From the NCBI RefSeq assembly GCF_003260975.1, contig NZ_CP030041.1, forward strand, positions 2,403,001 to 2,467,000: a DNA stretch of 64,000 bases, given 5' to 3'. This document shows positions 1-8,571 of this stretch, in pieces (within the stretch, counting starts at the first letter, position 1; each line of letters begins with the position of its first letter). A model generated the notes under the pieces. The model saw nothing but the letters and a program-made list of their open reading frames with translations. It had not been told where the DNA came from and did not search any database. The position numbers and the translations under genes were made by a program. The DNA comes from Echinicola strongylocentroti (GTDB taxonomy: Bacteria > Bacteroidota > Bacteroidia > Cytophagales > Cyclobacteriaceae).

Positions 1-90
1 CCGCTGGCACTTTCTCCAAGTTTGCACAATAGAATAGCAGCAACCTATTCGCAGAAAATGCTGAAAGAGCAAGGACATCAGTTGGTTTAG
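1..90 (+). CDS. C-terminal end of an unidentified protein (partial)
   Basis: Frame 1 is open from the first base and stops with TAG at 88-90, giving the last 29 residues of a protein that begins outside the window; the tail reads ...QKMLKEQGHQLV. This is too short to assign a family. An open 29-codon frame could also be chance, and no terminator hairpin follows immediately, so the reading is tentative. Confidence 0.35.
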   Translation, partial: PLALSPSLHNRIAATYSQKMLKEQGHQLV

Positions 91-266
91 AGGACCAATA
101 AAGCATCGCACCTGTCTGTCCAAGTGGGGAGAATGATTTAGATAAGTTTAACCCGGAATATCAATATCGTTTAGTTAAGAACCTCAGTTCGATTATAAAA
201 CCGTTTCCGTACAGTGGTCGGAACATGCACTGCGAGGCTTAGGGGAGATTTGAGGGAGTGGAAGCC

Positions 267-294
267 GTGGCAGCTCGCCGCGGCGAGTTGCCAC
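267..294. repeat. REP-like near-perfect palindrome, 14-base arms
   Basis: Arms 267-280 and 281-294 are reverse complements except for one G/T position, which could still pair as G-U in RNA. The centre is CTCGCCGCGGCGAG. About 37 bases downstream lies CGCAATGACG (331-340), the core of the dispersed GTCATTGCGA intergenic repeats seen in many Bacteroidota genomes. I read the whole as a REP or miniature-transposon-like element. Copy number cannot be judged from this window. Confidence 0.6.
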
Positions 295-619
295 ACCCTT
301 TTCCAACCCACATCCTCCTTAAAAGGGTTCGCAATGACGCTTTTAATGCTAAAAATAAATCGAGCTCAGGTAAATAGATATTTTTTGATGCCAACAACTT
401 ACCATCAGGCATGGCTCCATGAATGTGTAAGACCTCATTCGGCACTATTACGCTAGGGGCAGGGAAATCGCTTTTAACCCCATGAAGTTATTTAATTCAG
501 GCAGAAAGAGTCAGACCGAGCGGACCTATCTATCCTCTCATAGCCGTCAGGCTAACGCATATTGTTGCTTAAAATCTATATCCCTATTGATGTCGATGCT
601 CCTCACAAAAATGGTCTAG

Positions 620-668
620 GGGGATTTAAAATCCCCATTATCTCGGTTCGGGATTACAAATCCCGAAC
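620..668. repeat. Two adjacent short inverted repeats
   Basis: GGGGATTT-A-AAATCCCC lies at 620-636. GTTCGGGATT (646-655) and AATCCCGAAC (659-668) are perfect 10-base arms around a 3-base loop. Both share the ATCCC/GGGAT theme, suggesting one composite intergenic element. The loops are too short and the flanks lack a T-run, so a rho-independent terminator is unlikely. Confidence 0.55.
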
Positions 669-947
669 ACTAAACCTTATTTCATTCCGGGCATTCTGTG
701 CGTTCCGTGAGCAATAAAATCTACTGGCAAAAGCGTTTAATCAAATTCATAAAAAAACGATCTGATCACACAAGCAGTGGCTCAAAAATCAAAGTTCGCA
801 ATCCAGGGTTTACGCCAAGAGCACTGCTCCATGGTAAAGTCTTTGCTTTATGTTACAGCACCCAAAAATCCATCTTAATTCATCACCCGATGAATAAGAA
901 TAGGCAGTGAAGAAAACCTGTCTCTAACTTGCCTCGGGATTCGTGGA

Positions 948-1907
948 CTACAATTTCTTTTTGAACAGTGAATCCACAAACTCCGTTCTGTTAAAAATCT
1001 GCAAATCGGTCATCTTCTCACCTACGCCGATATATTTCACGGGAATCTTAAACTGATCAGAGATCCCGATCACCACACCACCCTTTGCCGTACCATCTAG
1101 CTTGGTGATGGCCAACGCATTGATTTCGGTTGCTTTGGTAAATTCCTTGGCTTGGATAAAGGCATTTTGGCCAGTGGATCCGTCCAGCACCAACAAAATC
1201 TCATGTGGGGCATCATCGATAAACTTCTGCATCACCCGCTTGATCTTGCTGAGTTCATTCATCAGGTTGACCTTGGTATGCAGTCTTCCGGCGGTATCGA
1301 CGATCACGACATCCGCCCCCATGTCCACGCCTTTTTTGACCGTGTCAAAGGCCACCGAGGCGGGGTCTGCGTTCATACCATGGGATACCACCGGCACATC
1401 TACCCGCTCGCCCCAAAGGATGAGCTGGTCTACTGCGGCGGCACGAAAAGTATCCGCGGCACCAAGCACCACTGATTTTCCTGCATTTTTGAACTGGTGA
1501 GCCAGTTTACCGATGGTTGTGGTCTTGCCGACGCCATTTACGCCCACCACCATGATGACATAAGGTTTTTTGTCCTTTGGCAATTCAAAATTGGAAAGAT
1601 CCTCTTCATTGCTTTCCTCCAAGAGCCCTACGATCTCCTGACGAAGGATCTTATCCAGCTCGGCTGTATTGACGTACTTGTCACGGGCCACCCGCTCCTC
1701 GATTCGCTGGATCACCTTTATGGTAGTATCCACGCCGACATCGGAAGTGATCAAAATTTCTTCCAGCTCATCCAAGACTTCATCATCCACCTTGGACTTG
1801 CCAATGACAGCCTTACCAAGCTTGGAGAAGAGGTTTTCGCTGGTTTTCTCAAGCCCTTTGTCGAGGCTTTCTTTTTTGTCTTTAGAAAAAAATCCAAAAA
1901 TTCCCAT
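948..1907 (-). CDS. ftsY: Signal recognition particle receptor FtsY
   Basis: SRP receptor GTPase that docks ribosome-nascent-chain/SRP complexes at the inner membrane for co-translational insertion. The 319-residue protein has an N domain followed by the NG GTPase: P-loop GVNGVGKTT (about 122-130), DTAGR (204-208) and TKLD (268-271). The acidic N-terminal A domain of enterobacterial FtsY is nearly absent, usual in Bacteroidota. I chose the second in-frame ATG (MGIFGFFSKD); an ATG two codons upstream (1913) is equally possible. It is the last gene of rpmB-rpmG-DUF4295-ftsY, so translation and membrane targeting are probably co-expressed. Confidence 0.96.
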   Translation of the reverse strand: MGIFGFFSKDKKESLDKGLEKTSENLFSKLGKAVIGKSKVDDEVLDELEEILITSDVGVDTTIKVIQRIEERVARDKYVNTAELDKILRQEIVGLLEESNEEDLSNFELPKDKKPYVIMVVGVNGVGKTTTIGKLAHQFKNAGKSVVLGAADTFRAAAVDQLILWGERVDVPVVSHGMNADPASVAFDTVKKGVDMGADVVIVDTAGRLHTKVNLMNELSKIKRVMQKFIDDAPHEILLVLDGSTGQNAFIQAKEFTKATEINALAITKLDGTAKGGVVIGISDQFKIPVKYIGVGEKMTDLQIFNRTEFVDSLFKKKL

Positions 1908-1941
1908 AGTCATTCACATCTTTGACCCGAATATAATCATA

Positions 1942-1973
1942 AAATCCCTCCCGAAACCAATCGAGAGGGATTT
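1942..1973 (-). terminator. Hairpin between DUF4295 and ftsY
   Basis: AAATCCCTC (1942-1950) pairs perfectly with GAGGGATTT (1965-1973). Read on the minus strand, the second arm is followed only by TTTATG, so termination would be partial at most. It may lower ftsY expression relative to the ribosomal protein genes or act as a processing site. Confidence 0.4.
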
Positions 1974-2005
1974 ATCCTTTTTGCATTACGATTTAAGCAA
2001 GGCAA

Positions 2006-2158
2006 TTATTTTGCAAGGGTATCCTTCACCTCAGTGGTAGGTACCATTTCTTCTCTGAAAGTGTACGCACCGGTTTTCTCAGACTTCACTGCCTTGATCA
2101 CCTTAGCGTAAGTTACACCACCTTCTTTTTTCAGGGTTGCTACTACTTTCTTAGCCAT
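2006..2158 (-). CDS. DUF4295 family small basic protein
   Basis: 50 residues starting MAKKVVATLKKEGG and ending EVKDTLAK; very rich in Lys. The family is found next to rpmG/rpmB in Bacteroidota and has no established biochemical role. Its size, charge and place between rpmG and ftsY suggest a ribosome-associated protein, which is inference. The frame is intact, with 53 bases separating it from rpmG. Confidence 0.88.
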   Translation of the reverse strand: MAKKVVATLKKEGGVTYAKVIKAVKSEKTGAYTFREEMVPTTEVKDTLAK

Positions 2159-2211
2159 ATCTTTTAGGTTTTATGACAGCTTGACAAAGCAAACCGTCTG
2201 CTCCTTACAAC

Positions 2212-2394
2212 TTATTTAATTTCTTTATGAACCGTTACTTTCTTCAGGATTGGGTTGAACTTTTTAAGCTCCAATCGCTCAGTAGTATTTTTACGGTTTT
2301 TGGTCGTGATATATCTTGAAGTGCCTGGAACACCACTGCTCTTGTGCTCTGTACATTCCAAAATCACTTGAACTCTGTTACCTTTCTTAGCCAT
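2212..2394 (-). CDS. rpmG: 50S ribosomal protein L33
   Basis: 60-residue large-subunit protein starting [14 protein letters not shown] and containing [12 protein letters not shown], the core L33 signature. Only one Cys (in LECTEHK) is present, so this is the zinc-free (C-minus) form, without the paired CxxC motifs. It lies 31 bases after rpmB in the same transcript and ahead of the DUF4295 gene. Confidence 0.97.
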   Translation of the reverse strand: MAKKGNRVQVILECTEHKSSGVPGTSRYITTKNRKNTTERLELKKFNPILKKVTVHKEIK

Positions 2395-2425
2395 CGCTCT
2401 ATCTATTTATTGGATTCGGAAATGA

Positions 2426-2668
2426 TTACTTAATGATAATGTGTCCTTCTGCTTGAGCCTCTTTCAAAACAGCGCTGATGCCCTTTTTGTTAATAGTTCT
2501 CAACGCTTTTGAAGAAACCTTCAACGTGATCCAAGCATCTTCCTCTGGCACATAGAAACTCTTCTTGTGCAGGTTAGGATAAAACTTACGCTTGGTCTTG
2601 TTGTTCGCGTGCGATACATTATTACCTACTCGAGGTCTTTTACCGGTAATGTCACAAACTTTTGCCAT
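2426..2668 (-). CDS. rpmB: 50S ribosomal protein L28
   Basis: 80 residues, the usual Bacteroidota length, starting [20 protein letters not shown] and ending with the L28 tail [13 protein letters not shown]. It is the first gene of the rpmB-rpmG-DUF4295-ftsY operon. A promoter with TTG and a near-consensus -7 box lies 45-75 bases upstream, back to back with the rocD promoter. Confidence 0.97.
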   Translation of the reverse strand: MAKVCDITGKRPRVGNNVSHANNKTKRKFYPNLHKKSFYVPEEDAWITLKVSSKALRTINKKGISAVLKEAQAEGHIIIK

Positions 2669-2712
2669 GATATATGATCGTAATTTTTAAGACGTTTTTC
2701 TAATTGAGTTTG

Positions 2713-2742
2713 CAAATATCGGAAGTTTTCGGGAATTACCAA
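2713..2742 (-). promoter_or_regulatory. Promoter of the rpmB operon
   Basis: On the minus strand TTG (2740-2742) is followed by exactly 19 bases and then GATATTTG (2713-2720), one base off the Bacteroidota -7 consensus TAnnTTTG. This gives a leader of about 40 bases to rpmB. Confidence 0.6.
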
Positions 2743-2875
2743 AAGAGCAGCCAAAAATAATTAGCTAAACAATTGGGATTCATCCACCTGACAATAAAAC
2801 CTTGCAAACTTTTCCTCCAAACAGGTCTACCGGGCAACATATTTGCTGCATTTATGGTAAAGCTGGTGTTTTTTC

Positions 2876-2883
2876 TATCTTTG
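2876..2883 (+). promoter_or_regulatory. -7 box of the rocD promoter
   Basis: TATCTTTG matches TAnnTTTG exactly. The -33 position 19 bases upstream reads ATG instead of TTG. The expected leader is about 45 bases. Confidence 0.55.
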
Positions 2884-2932
2884 TTATAAGATAAGAAAGC
2901 CCAAATATACGAAAATTTAAAATACTAAGCTC

Positions 2933-4171
2933 ATGATGCAACCAATAACCTCAAGTCAACAAGCCATTGAGCTGGAAAACGACTATGGCGCCCACAATTA
3001 TCACCCACTGCCTGTGGTCCTATCGAGAGGAGAAGGCGTTTTTATGTGGGATGTGGAAGGTAAAAAATATTATGATTTTCTTTCATCCTATTCGGCAGTA
3101 AACCAAGGACACTGTCATCCAAGGATACTTCAAACGCTTATCGACCAGGCCGGCACCCTCACGCTCACTTCCAGGGCATTCCACAATGACGTGCTTGGAC
3201 CATTCGAAAAATTCCTCACCGAGTATTTTGGCTTTGACAAGGTACTGCCCATGAATACGGGAGCCGAAGGTGTCGAGACAGCCATCAAGATCGCCAGAAA
3301 GTGGGGCTATGAGAAAAAAGGCATCCCCGAAAACGAAGGCACCATCATCGTGGCCAAAAATAATTTTCACGGCAGGACCACTACGGTCATCTCCTTCTCG
3401 AACGATGAGACTGCCAGGAAAAACTTTGGCCCCTACACGCCGGGATTTATCACCATTCCCCATGATGACATCGACGCGCTTAAGGAAGTATTGAATTCCT
3501 CCAAAAACATCATCGGCTATTTGGTAGAACCTATCCAAGGAGAAGCCGGCGTATACGTACCGAAGGAAGGCTACCTCAAAGAAGTGGCCGCCACCTGTAA
3601 AGAACACGGTGTACTCTTCATTGCCGATGAGATACAGACGGGCATTGCCAGGACGGGAAAACTACTTGCCTGCGACCATGAAGACGTAAAACCCGACATG
3701 CTGATTTTGGGAAAAGCCATTTCCGGTGGGTTCTACCCTGTGTCGGCGGTATTGGCAGATGACCACATCATGGAAGTCATCCAGCCGGGACAGCACGGCT
3801 CCACTTTTGGCGGGAACCCACTAGGCGCCAAAGTGGCCATGACCGCCCTTAACGTGGTCAAAGATGAAAAACTCGCCGAAAACGCCGACAAATTGGGCAA
3901 ACTCTTCAGGGAGCGCATGCAAAAACTGGTGGACAAATCCGACCTGGTCAAGCTCGTGCGCGGCAAAGGCCTCCTGAACGCCATCGTCATCAATGATTCC
4001 GAAGACAGCGATACGGCTTGGAAGCTTTGTTTGGCACTCAAGGAAAATGGGCTTTTGGCAAAGCCGACACATGGCAACATCATCCGGTTTGCCCCGCCGC
4101 TGGTCATCACTGAAGAACAACTTCACGATTGCTGTGACATCATCGAGAAGACCATTCATGAATTTGACTAG
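2933..4171 (+). CDS. rocD: Ornithine aminotransferase
   Basis: PLP-dependent class III aminotransferase converting L-ornithine and 2-oxoglutarate to glutamate-5-semialdehyde and glutamate (arginine/proline interconversion). 412 residues. Visible motifs are the [17 protein letters not shown] block (about 108-124), Asp232 in ADEIQTG for the PLP pyridine nitrogen, and the Schiff-base Lys261 in [10 protein letters not shown]. The similarity is closer to ornithine than to acetylornithine aminotransferases (for example [16 protein letters not shown] near residue 48). Two consecutive ATGs (2933, 2936) could start it. It is monocistronic and ends at a strong hairpin facing the convergent gene. Confidence 0.94.
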   Translation: MMQPITSSQQAIELENDYGAHNYHPLPVVLSRGEGVFMWDVEGKKYYDFLSSYSAVNQGHCHPRILQTLIDQAGTLTLTSRAFHNDVLGPFEKFLTEYFGFDKVLPMNTGAEGVETAIKIARKWGYEKKGIPENEGTIIVAKNNFHGRTTTVISFSNDETARKNFGPYTPGFITIPHDDIDALKEVLNSSKNIIGYLVEPIQGEAGVYVPKEGYLKEVAATCKEHGVLFIADEIQTGIARTGKLLACDHEDVKPDMLILGKAISGGFYPVSAVLADDHIMEVIQPGQHGSTFGGNPLGAKVAMTALNVVKDEKLAENADKLGKLFRERMQKLVDKSDLVKLVRGKGLLNAIVINDSEDSDTAWKLCLALKENGLLAKPTHGNIIRFAPPLVITEEQLHDCCDIIEKTIHEFD

Positions 4172-4248
4172 TATCACAACCCCCAAACCAAGACCGTTTA
4201 GTCATTGTGTATTTATTTGAAAACTAACCTATTAGTGTAATAAAAAAA

Positions 4249-4282
4249 AACAGCTGTCTACTCCTTTTGTAGACGGCTGTTT
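4249..4282. terminator. Bidirectional terminator, strongest on the minus strand
   Basis: AACAGCTGTCTAC (4249-4261) pairs with GTAGACGGCTGTT (4269-4281) with one mismatch. On the minus strand it is followed by nine T, ending the outer membrane receptor transcript; on the plus strand it can also close rocD. Confidence 0.8.
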
Positions 4283-4434
4283 CAAAACACAACTTCTAAA
4301 CAGGCTCAAACCAAATGAAGAAAAACCCAGCAACAAAAACAGAATTTTATTGAATTCATTTGACCGAAAGAGGTGACTTTCCTTTTCATCACCACCAAAG
4401 TAACACGGTCGTTATCAGTATTTAACAACAATAA

Positions 4435-6846
4435 TCAGTTCAACCGATCGATTTCCGCTTCATTTTTTCTTTTCCTATTTTTGTTTTTCGTCTTCCCTCC
4501 TATGCGATAAGCAAGAGATAACCGTACATATCTCTGGTCATAATAGCTACTGAAGAAATTCACCAATCCATTGGAATAGTTGGTGGTATAGGTAATCCGG
4601 CTGGTACGCAAGAGATCATTTCCATAAAGAGAAACCGTCATTTTCTCATCCCACAAAAGCCACTTTACACTAACATCAAACTGGCCAAAAGACGAATTAT
4701 AATCTAAATTGGCCACTCCCTTAGTCATATAGGTATACCAAGCATTGAGCAGAAGCGTTTTGGACCTATTCAAAGACACATCGGTAGATGCGGTGATCGC
4801 TCCATTCCACCCACTTAACAATGGCAAAGTAACCAAAAGATCCGATCGACTTCGGGAGTAGTAAATATCCACATCCAATTGACCTGACCACTTCTCAGCA
4901 AACTCAAAGGCAACAGACTGGTTCACCCCAAAAGACTTATTGGTGATAAAGTTTTCGGGCACGGTTCGTTGGATATTTGTCTTCTCGTCGATAAAGGTCA
5001 TTTGCTCAAAGCCATCAGTCAAGCCTGAATAATAAACAGTCGTAAAGAGGATGTCGTTATAACTATAGCTAGCTTCCAGATTGTCAGTGAAAGAAGGCCG
5101 AAGAAACGGGTTTCCCTCCAAGTAGCTGTAGCTGGACGTCACCCATCGAAATGGATTTAAGAAGGAATAAGAAGGTCTATTCACCCTACGCCCGTAACTC
5201 AGTGAAAGGAAATGATCGGTACCAGATGTATAGGAAAGGTACGCGCTTGGGAAAAAACGAGTGTACTTTAACGTGGTAGCCGTCCCCATTGTAGCGGAAT
5301 GGCCTACTGTCCGGGTATCTTCCAGCCTGCCCCCTGCTTTCATTTCCCATTTCTCTGACCACTTCCGCAACATGGACACATAAACGGATCCCGTTCGCTC
5401 TTGGTAAACAAAAGAATTGCTCTGAGCGGGATCCAACACTAAACCTTCATCCTCCAACCTATTATAGTATTCAAAACCATTGTCTGTTTTGATAGAAGAC
5501 CACCTCACGCCATACCTGAAATCCACCCAGTCCACGGGATGCACCATATCCAAGCTGTAGGAATAGTTTCGCACTTTTTGCCTTCCCTTATTGACTGCAG
5601 CACGTGAAGTCCCAAGAATGGGCTCCTGTTGCTCATCGACTCCATTCAGCATAAAATCCCTTTTAGAATTATTGGCAAACCCCAAAAAGTCCACATCAAA
5701 AGACAACCTCCTCCCTACTGTATCAAATTCAAGATCAATGTGATAATTTAGCGTAGTGGTTCCTTTAGTATTCTGGTCACGCCCCGTACTGATATAGGCC
5801 GTGTCAATTTCCCCAGTACTATCCCTCAGTTCTATCCTCGAAAAATCCTTACTGGATGGCCAGGCGCCAATTTGCCTGAAACCAGCCCCCATAGCTAGTT
5901 TATCAGAGACTTCCCAATCTACCTCTAACCTTCCTGAAAGGCTCTTGCCGAAGCGTTTAGCTTCCTCCTTTTGCAGCCAATTCTTTTCAGTATATTCTGT
6001 CTCACTCCAATAGTCTGCCGCAATCGCTCCGCGATCCACATCCATACCAGTAGTCAAGCCAACTTTCCCTTTTTTAGCAGTAAAATCCACGCCTCCCGTA
6101 CCTGAAGTATAAGTCGCCCGCTTGATCGCTGACCGAAATGAAAGGGAATATTCATCCTGCACCGCATCTTTGGTCACGATATTGATCAAGCCAGAATTCC
6201 CAGCAGCACTGTACCTGGCCGGTGGATTGGCGATCACTTCGATACTTTTTATTTGATCACTTGGGATGGACTTTAGGTACTGAGCCAACTCCTCTCCAGA
6301 AAGTTTCAGCATCCGGTCATTGATCAGTACATACATGCCGTTTTTCCCAATCATGGCGACCTCTTCATTTTGAACCCTGACCCGTGGAGTTCTTTTGAGC
6401 AGCTCTAGCGCATTACCTCCGCTGGACATGGTGCTGTTTTCTACATGAAAAATCAACCTATCCGCTTTTCTTTCGATCACTGGCTTACGAGCAACGACGG
6501 TCACACCAGCCAGTACCCCCATACTTTCTTCTAATTGAACCTCGCCCAAATCCCTGTCCCCTTCGACTTGAATCAGCACTGTTTTGGGCACATACCCAAT
6601 AAAAGTAAAATTAACTTCGTACTCACCCCTTTCGAGTATCAACTCAAAACTTCCATCAACTCCACTTATATCTCCAACATTATGCGCCATCTGGTGGTGA
6701 AAAGCAACCACATTGACGTATTCCATGGACTGAAAAGTAGGTCCCACCACCTTTCCAGTGACTTTGTACCCCTGCCCATGAGCAAGTATTTTGACCAAAA
6801 TCAAAACGATAGTAAAAACCAACTTACAGAATACTACTTTCATCAT
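4435..6846 (-). CDS. TonB-dependent-receptor-like outer membrane beta-barrel protein
   Basis: 803 residues: signal peptide (about 1-25), a carboxypeptidase-regulatory-like beta-sandwich (about 27-108, VTGKVVGPTFQSMEYVNV...), a plug-like domain (about 130-230, with IKSIEVIANPPARYSAAGNSGLINI) and a long barrel of aromatic-rich strands. This architecture matches the Bacteroidota outer-membrane-barrel family often annotated as OMP_b-brl_3/TonB receptor. No SusD partner, substrate enzyme or sigma/anti-sigma pair adjoins, so the ligand is unknown. It is a single gene with its own terminator, divergent from hemB across a 244-base AT-rich region. A second ATG at 6843 is an alternative start. Confidence 0.85.
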   Translation of the reverse strand: MMKVVFCKLVFTIVLILVKILAHGQGYKVTGKVVGPTFQSMEYVNVVAFHHQMAHNVGDISGVDGSFELILERGEYEVNFTFIGYVPKTVLIQVEGDRDLGEVQLEESMGVLAGVTVVARKPVIERKADRLIFHVENSTMSSGGNALELLKRTPRVRVQNEEVAMIGKNGMYVLINDRMLKLSGEELAQYLKSIPSDQIKSIEVIANPPARYSAAGNSGLINIVTKDAVQDEYSLSFRSAIKRATYTSGTGGVDFTAKKGKVGLTTGMDVDRGAIAADYWSETEYTEKNWLQKEEAKRFGKSLSGRLEVDWEVSDKLAMGAGFRQIGAWPSSKDFSRIELRDSTGEIDTAYISTGRDQNTKGTTTLNYHIDLEFDTVGRRLSFDVDFLGFANNSKRDFMLNGVDEQQEPILGTSRAAVNKGRQKVRNYSYSLDMVHPVDWVDFRYGVRWSSIKTDNGFEYYNRLEDEGLVLDPAQSNSFVYQERTGSVYVSMLRKWSEKWEMKAGGRLEDTRTVGHSATMGTATTLKYTRFFPSAYLSYTSGTDHFLSLSYGRRVNRPSYSFLNPFRWVTSSYSYLEGNPFLRPSFTDNLEASYSYNDILFTTVYYSGLTDGFEQMTFIDEKTNIQRTVPENFITNKSFGVNQSVAFEFAEKWSGQLDVDIYYSRSRSDLLVTLPLLSGWNGAITASTDVSLNRSKTLLLNAWYTYMTKGVANLDYNSSFGQFDVSVKWLLWDEKMTVSLYGNDLLRTSRITYTTNYSNGLVNFFSSYYDQRYVRLSLAYRIGGKTKNKNRKRKNEAEIDRLN

Positions 6847-7053
6847 TAGTCAGACCCATATATAAAAATTTTACATAGAAAAAATATTCAACTAAAACAA
6901 CAACAAATACCACATTAAAACAAGATTAAAAACTATAAAAACAATATTAACCAAATTTTGTTATTTACTACCAAGAAAATCGTACCAAACCGGCAAGAAT
7001 CACCAGTCAACCATTTTACCATCACATATACCCTTACCAAACACCTTAATCCT

Positions 7054-7061
7054 TACCTTTG
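7054..7061 (+). promoter_or_regulatory. -7 box of the hemB promoter
   Basis: TACCTTTG is a perfect TAnnTTTG match 29 bases before the hemB ATG. No clear TTG occurs at the -33 distance. The divergent 6847-7090 region is otherwise AT-rich without other recognisable sites. Confidence 0.5.
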
Positions 7062-7090
7062 TACTGATCAAAAAGCAAAAGGACACATCT

Positions 7091-8059
7091 ATGTATAAAA
7101 GACCCCGCAGAAACCGAAAGTCGGCCGTCATTCGAGGCATGGTGGAAGAAACGCGGCTATCGCCAAAAGACTTTATCTTCCCGCTATTCGTCATTGATGG
7201 CATCAATCAAAAGGAAGAGGTCGCTTCCATGCCCGGTATATATCGCCACTCTACCGATCTTCTACTTAAGGAGGTAGAGGAGTGCATGCACCTCGGCATT
7301 AAGGCGTTCGATATATTCCCTGCCTATCCAGAGAGCAAAAAGGACAAAATGGCCACAGAAAGCCACAATCCCGACACATTTTACCTTCAGGCTATCCATA
7401 AAGTAAAGACTACTTTCCCAGAAGCCTGCATCATGACAGATGTAGCCATGGATCCTTACAGCTCGGACGGGCACGACGGAATCGTAAAAGACGGAAAGAT
7501 CCTCAACGATGAAACACTGGAAGTACTGGGCAAAATGGCCGTAGCACAAGCACAGGCCGGAGCAGACATCATCGGTCCTTCTGACATGATGGACGGACGA
7601 GTAGGCTATCTCCGCGAAGCCCTGGACAAGGCCGGCCACACTGAAGTATCCATCATGTCCTACACCGCCAAGTACGCCAGCGCCTTCTACAACCCCTTCA
7701 GGGATGCTCTGGACTCCGCCCCAAAGGCAGGCGACAAAAAAACCTACCAAATGGACCCGGCCAATCTCCACGAAGCCCTGATAGAAGCCGAGCTGGACGA
7801 AGCAGAAGGTGCCGACTTCTTAATGATCAAACCAGCCTTGGCCTACCTTGACGTCATCAGGCTCTTGAAGGAAAACTCCAACCTGCCTATTGCCGCCTAC
7901 AATGTCAGCGGTGAATACTCCATGATCAAGGCTGCACACGAAAAAGGCTGGCTTGACGGAGAAAGAGCCATGCTAGAATCCCTACTAAGCATCAAAAGAG
8001 CAGGAGCCAATATTATCCTTAGTTATTTTGCCAAAGAATACGCAAAGCTCTACAAATAA
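7091..8059 (+). CDS. hemB: Porphobilinogen synthase (delta-aminolevulinic acid dehydratase)
   Basis: Condenses two 5-aminolevulinate molecules to porphobilinogen in tetrapyrrole synthesis. 322 residues. The two catalytic lysines are visible as Lys194 (YTAKYAS) and Lys247 (MIKPAL). The stretch that carries three zinc cysteines in other HemB proteins reads TDVAMDPYSSDGHDG (about 116-130) with no Cys and with Asp residues, so this is the magnesium-type, zinc-independent form. It stands alone with its own terminator; hemD and hemW are elsewhere in the window. Confidence 0.96.
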   Translation: MYKRPRRNRKSAVIRGMVEETRLSPKDFIFPLFVIDGINQKEEVASMPGIYRHSTDLLLKEVEECMHLGIKAFDIFPAYPESKKDKMATESHNPDTFYLQAIHKVKTTFPEACIMTDVAMDPYSSDGHDGIVKDGKILNDETLEVLGKMAVAQAQAGADIIGPSDMMDGRVGYLREALDKAGHTEVSIMSYTAKYASAFYNPFRDALDSAPKAGDKKTYQMDPANLHEALIEAELDEAEGADFLMIKPALAYLDVIRLLKENSNLPIAAYNVSGEYSMIKAAHEKGWLDGERAMLESLLSIKRAGANIILSYFAKEYAKLYK

Positions 8060-8082
8060 CAACACTACTGCCCAAATTTAAC

Positions 8083-8117
8083 AAGGCCGTTCATTCTACT
8101 ATGATCGGCCTTTATTT
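8083..8117 (+). terminator. Terminator of hemB
   Basis: AAGGCCG (8083-8089) pairs with CGGCCTT (8106-8112), followed by TATTTTTA. The 16-base loop is long, but position and T-rich tail fit. Confidence 0.7.
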
Positions 8118-8571
8118 TTACCCCATTCACCATCTACTAACGTCAATTTTTCAAAATAGGGTTGATTTTTAAAGTACCCTCAATAAAAATAAAATACCGA
8201 AATAAATTCTGACAAACATTATATACCCAGCATTTTCATAAAATCATGCCCCATGATATTGAATATATACCTGTTTATGGAATAATAAACCATCATTATT
8301 AGCAAAAACATCATATTACAGTGTCAACAATAAACAAATTAAGACAAAATTCTGATTTTATTTAAAAGTTTTAAAATCACCCTTGATTTTCATTTTTCGC
8401 AAGTTTTATCGATTTTTAAGATATAAAAACACCCTTTGAACTTACTTTTTATAACAAATTGTTAATTATTGGTTTGTTTTTTTACTTAAAAAATATCTAC
8501 CTTTAGCTCATTGAATAATCACTAACCCATAAAAAATTTCGAAAAATAAGTCTACCTAAACATTCAACTGT
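8118..8571. other. AT-rich spacer upstream of amt
   Basis: About 450 bases of very AT-rich sequence with no open frame of substance. Apart from the putative amt promoter at 8474-8505 I see no hairpin or direct repeat. The length suggests room for regulatory sites (nitrogen control), but none is recognisable. Confidence 0.5.
8474..8505 (+). promoter_or_regulatory. Putative amt promoter
   Basis: TTG (8474-8476), 21 bases, then TACCTTTA (8498-8505), one base from TAnnTTTG. The expected leader to amt is about 60 bases. Confidence 0.45.

Larger units (their letters stand above)
91..947. other. Long spacer with palindromic repeats, no convincing gene
   Basis: No open frame here looks like a real protein. 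The short frames at 214-456 (plus), 239-445 (minus) and 698-910 (plus) have no family character, and two of them run through repeat sequence. The stretch holds a REP-like palindrome at 267-294 followed by CGCAATGACG at 331-340, and two inverted repeats at 620-668. It probably consists of decayed sequence and dispersed intergenic repeats beyond the 3' end of the ftsY operon. Confidence 0.6.

Noticed and set aside
214..456. 80-codon plus-strand frame and the antisense frame at 239-445
   Set aside because: Both run through the palindrome and repeat core; composition is unlike a protein and no promoter or family feature is seen.
698..910. 70-codon plus-strand frame
   Set aside because: Lies in repeat-rich spacer with no recognisable domain or promoter.
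2669..2932. Riboswitch or T-box in the rpmB/rocD divergent region
   Set aside because: Only two simple promoters fit; there is no extended conserved secondary structure.
4435..6846. SusC-type starch/glycan transporter
   Set aside because: No SusD gene follows, and the domain order with a shorter barrel fits the OMP_b-brl_3 type better.
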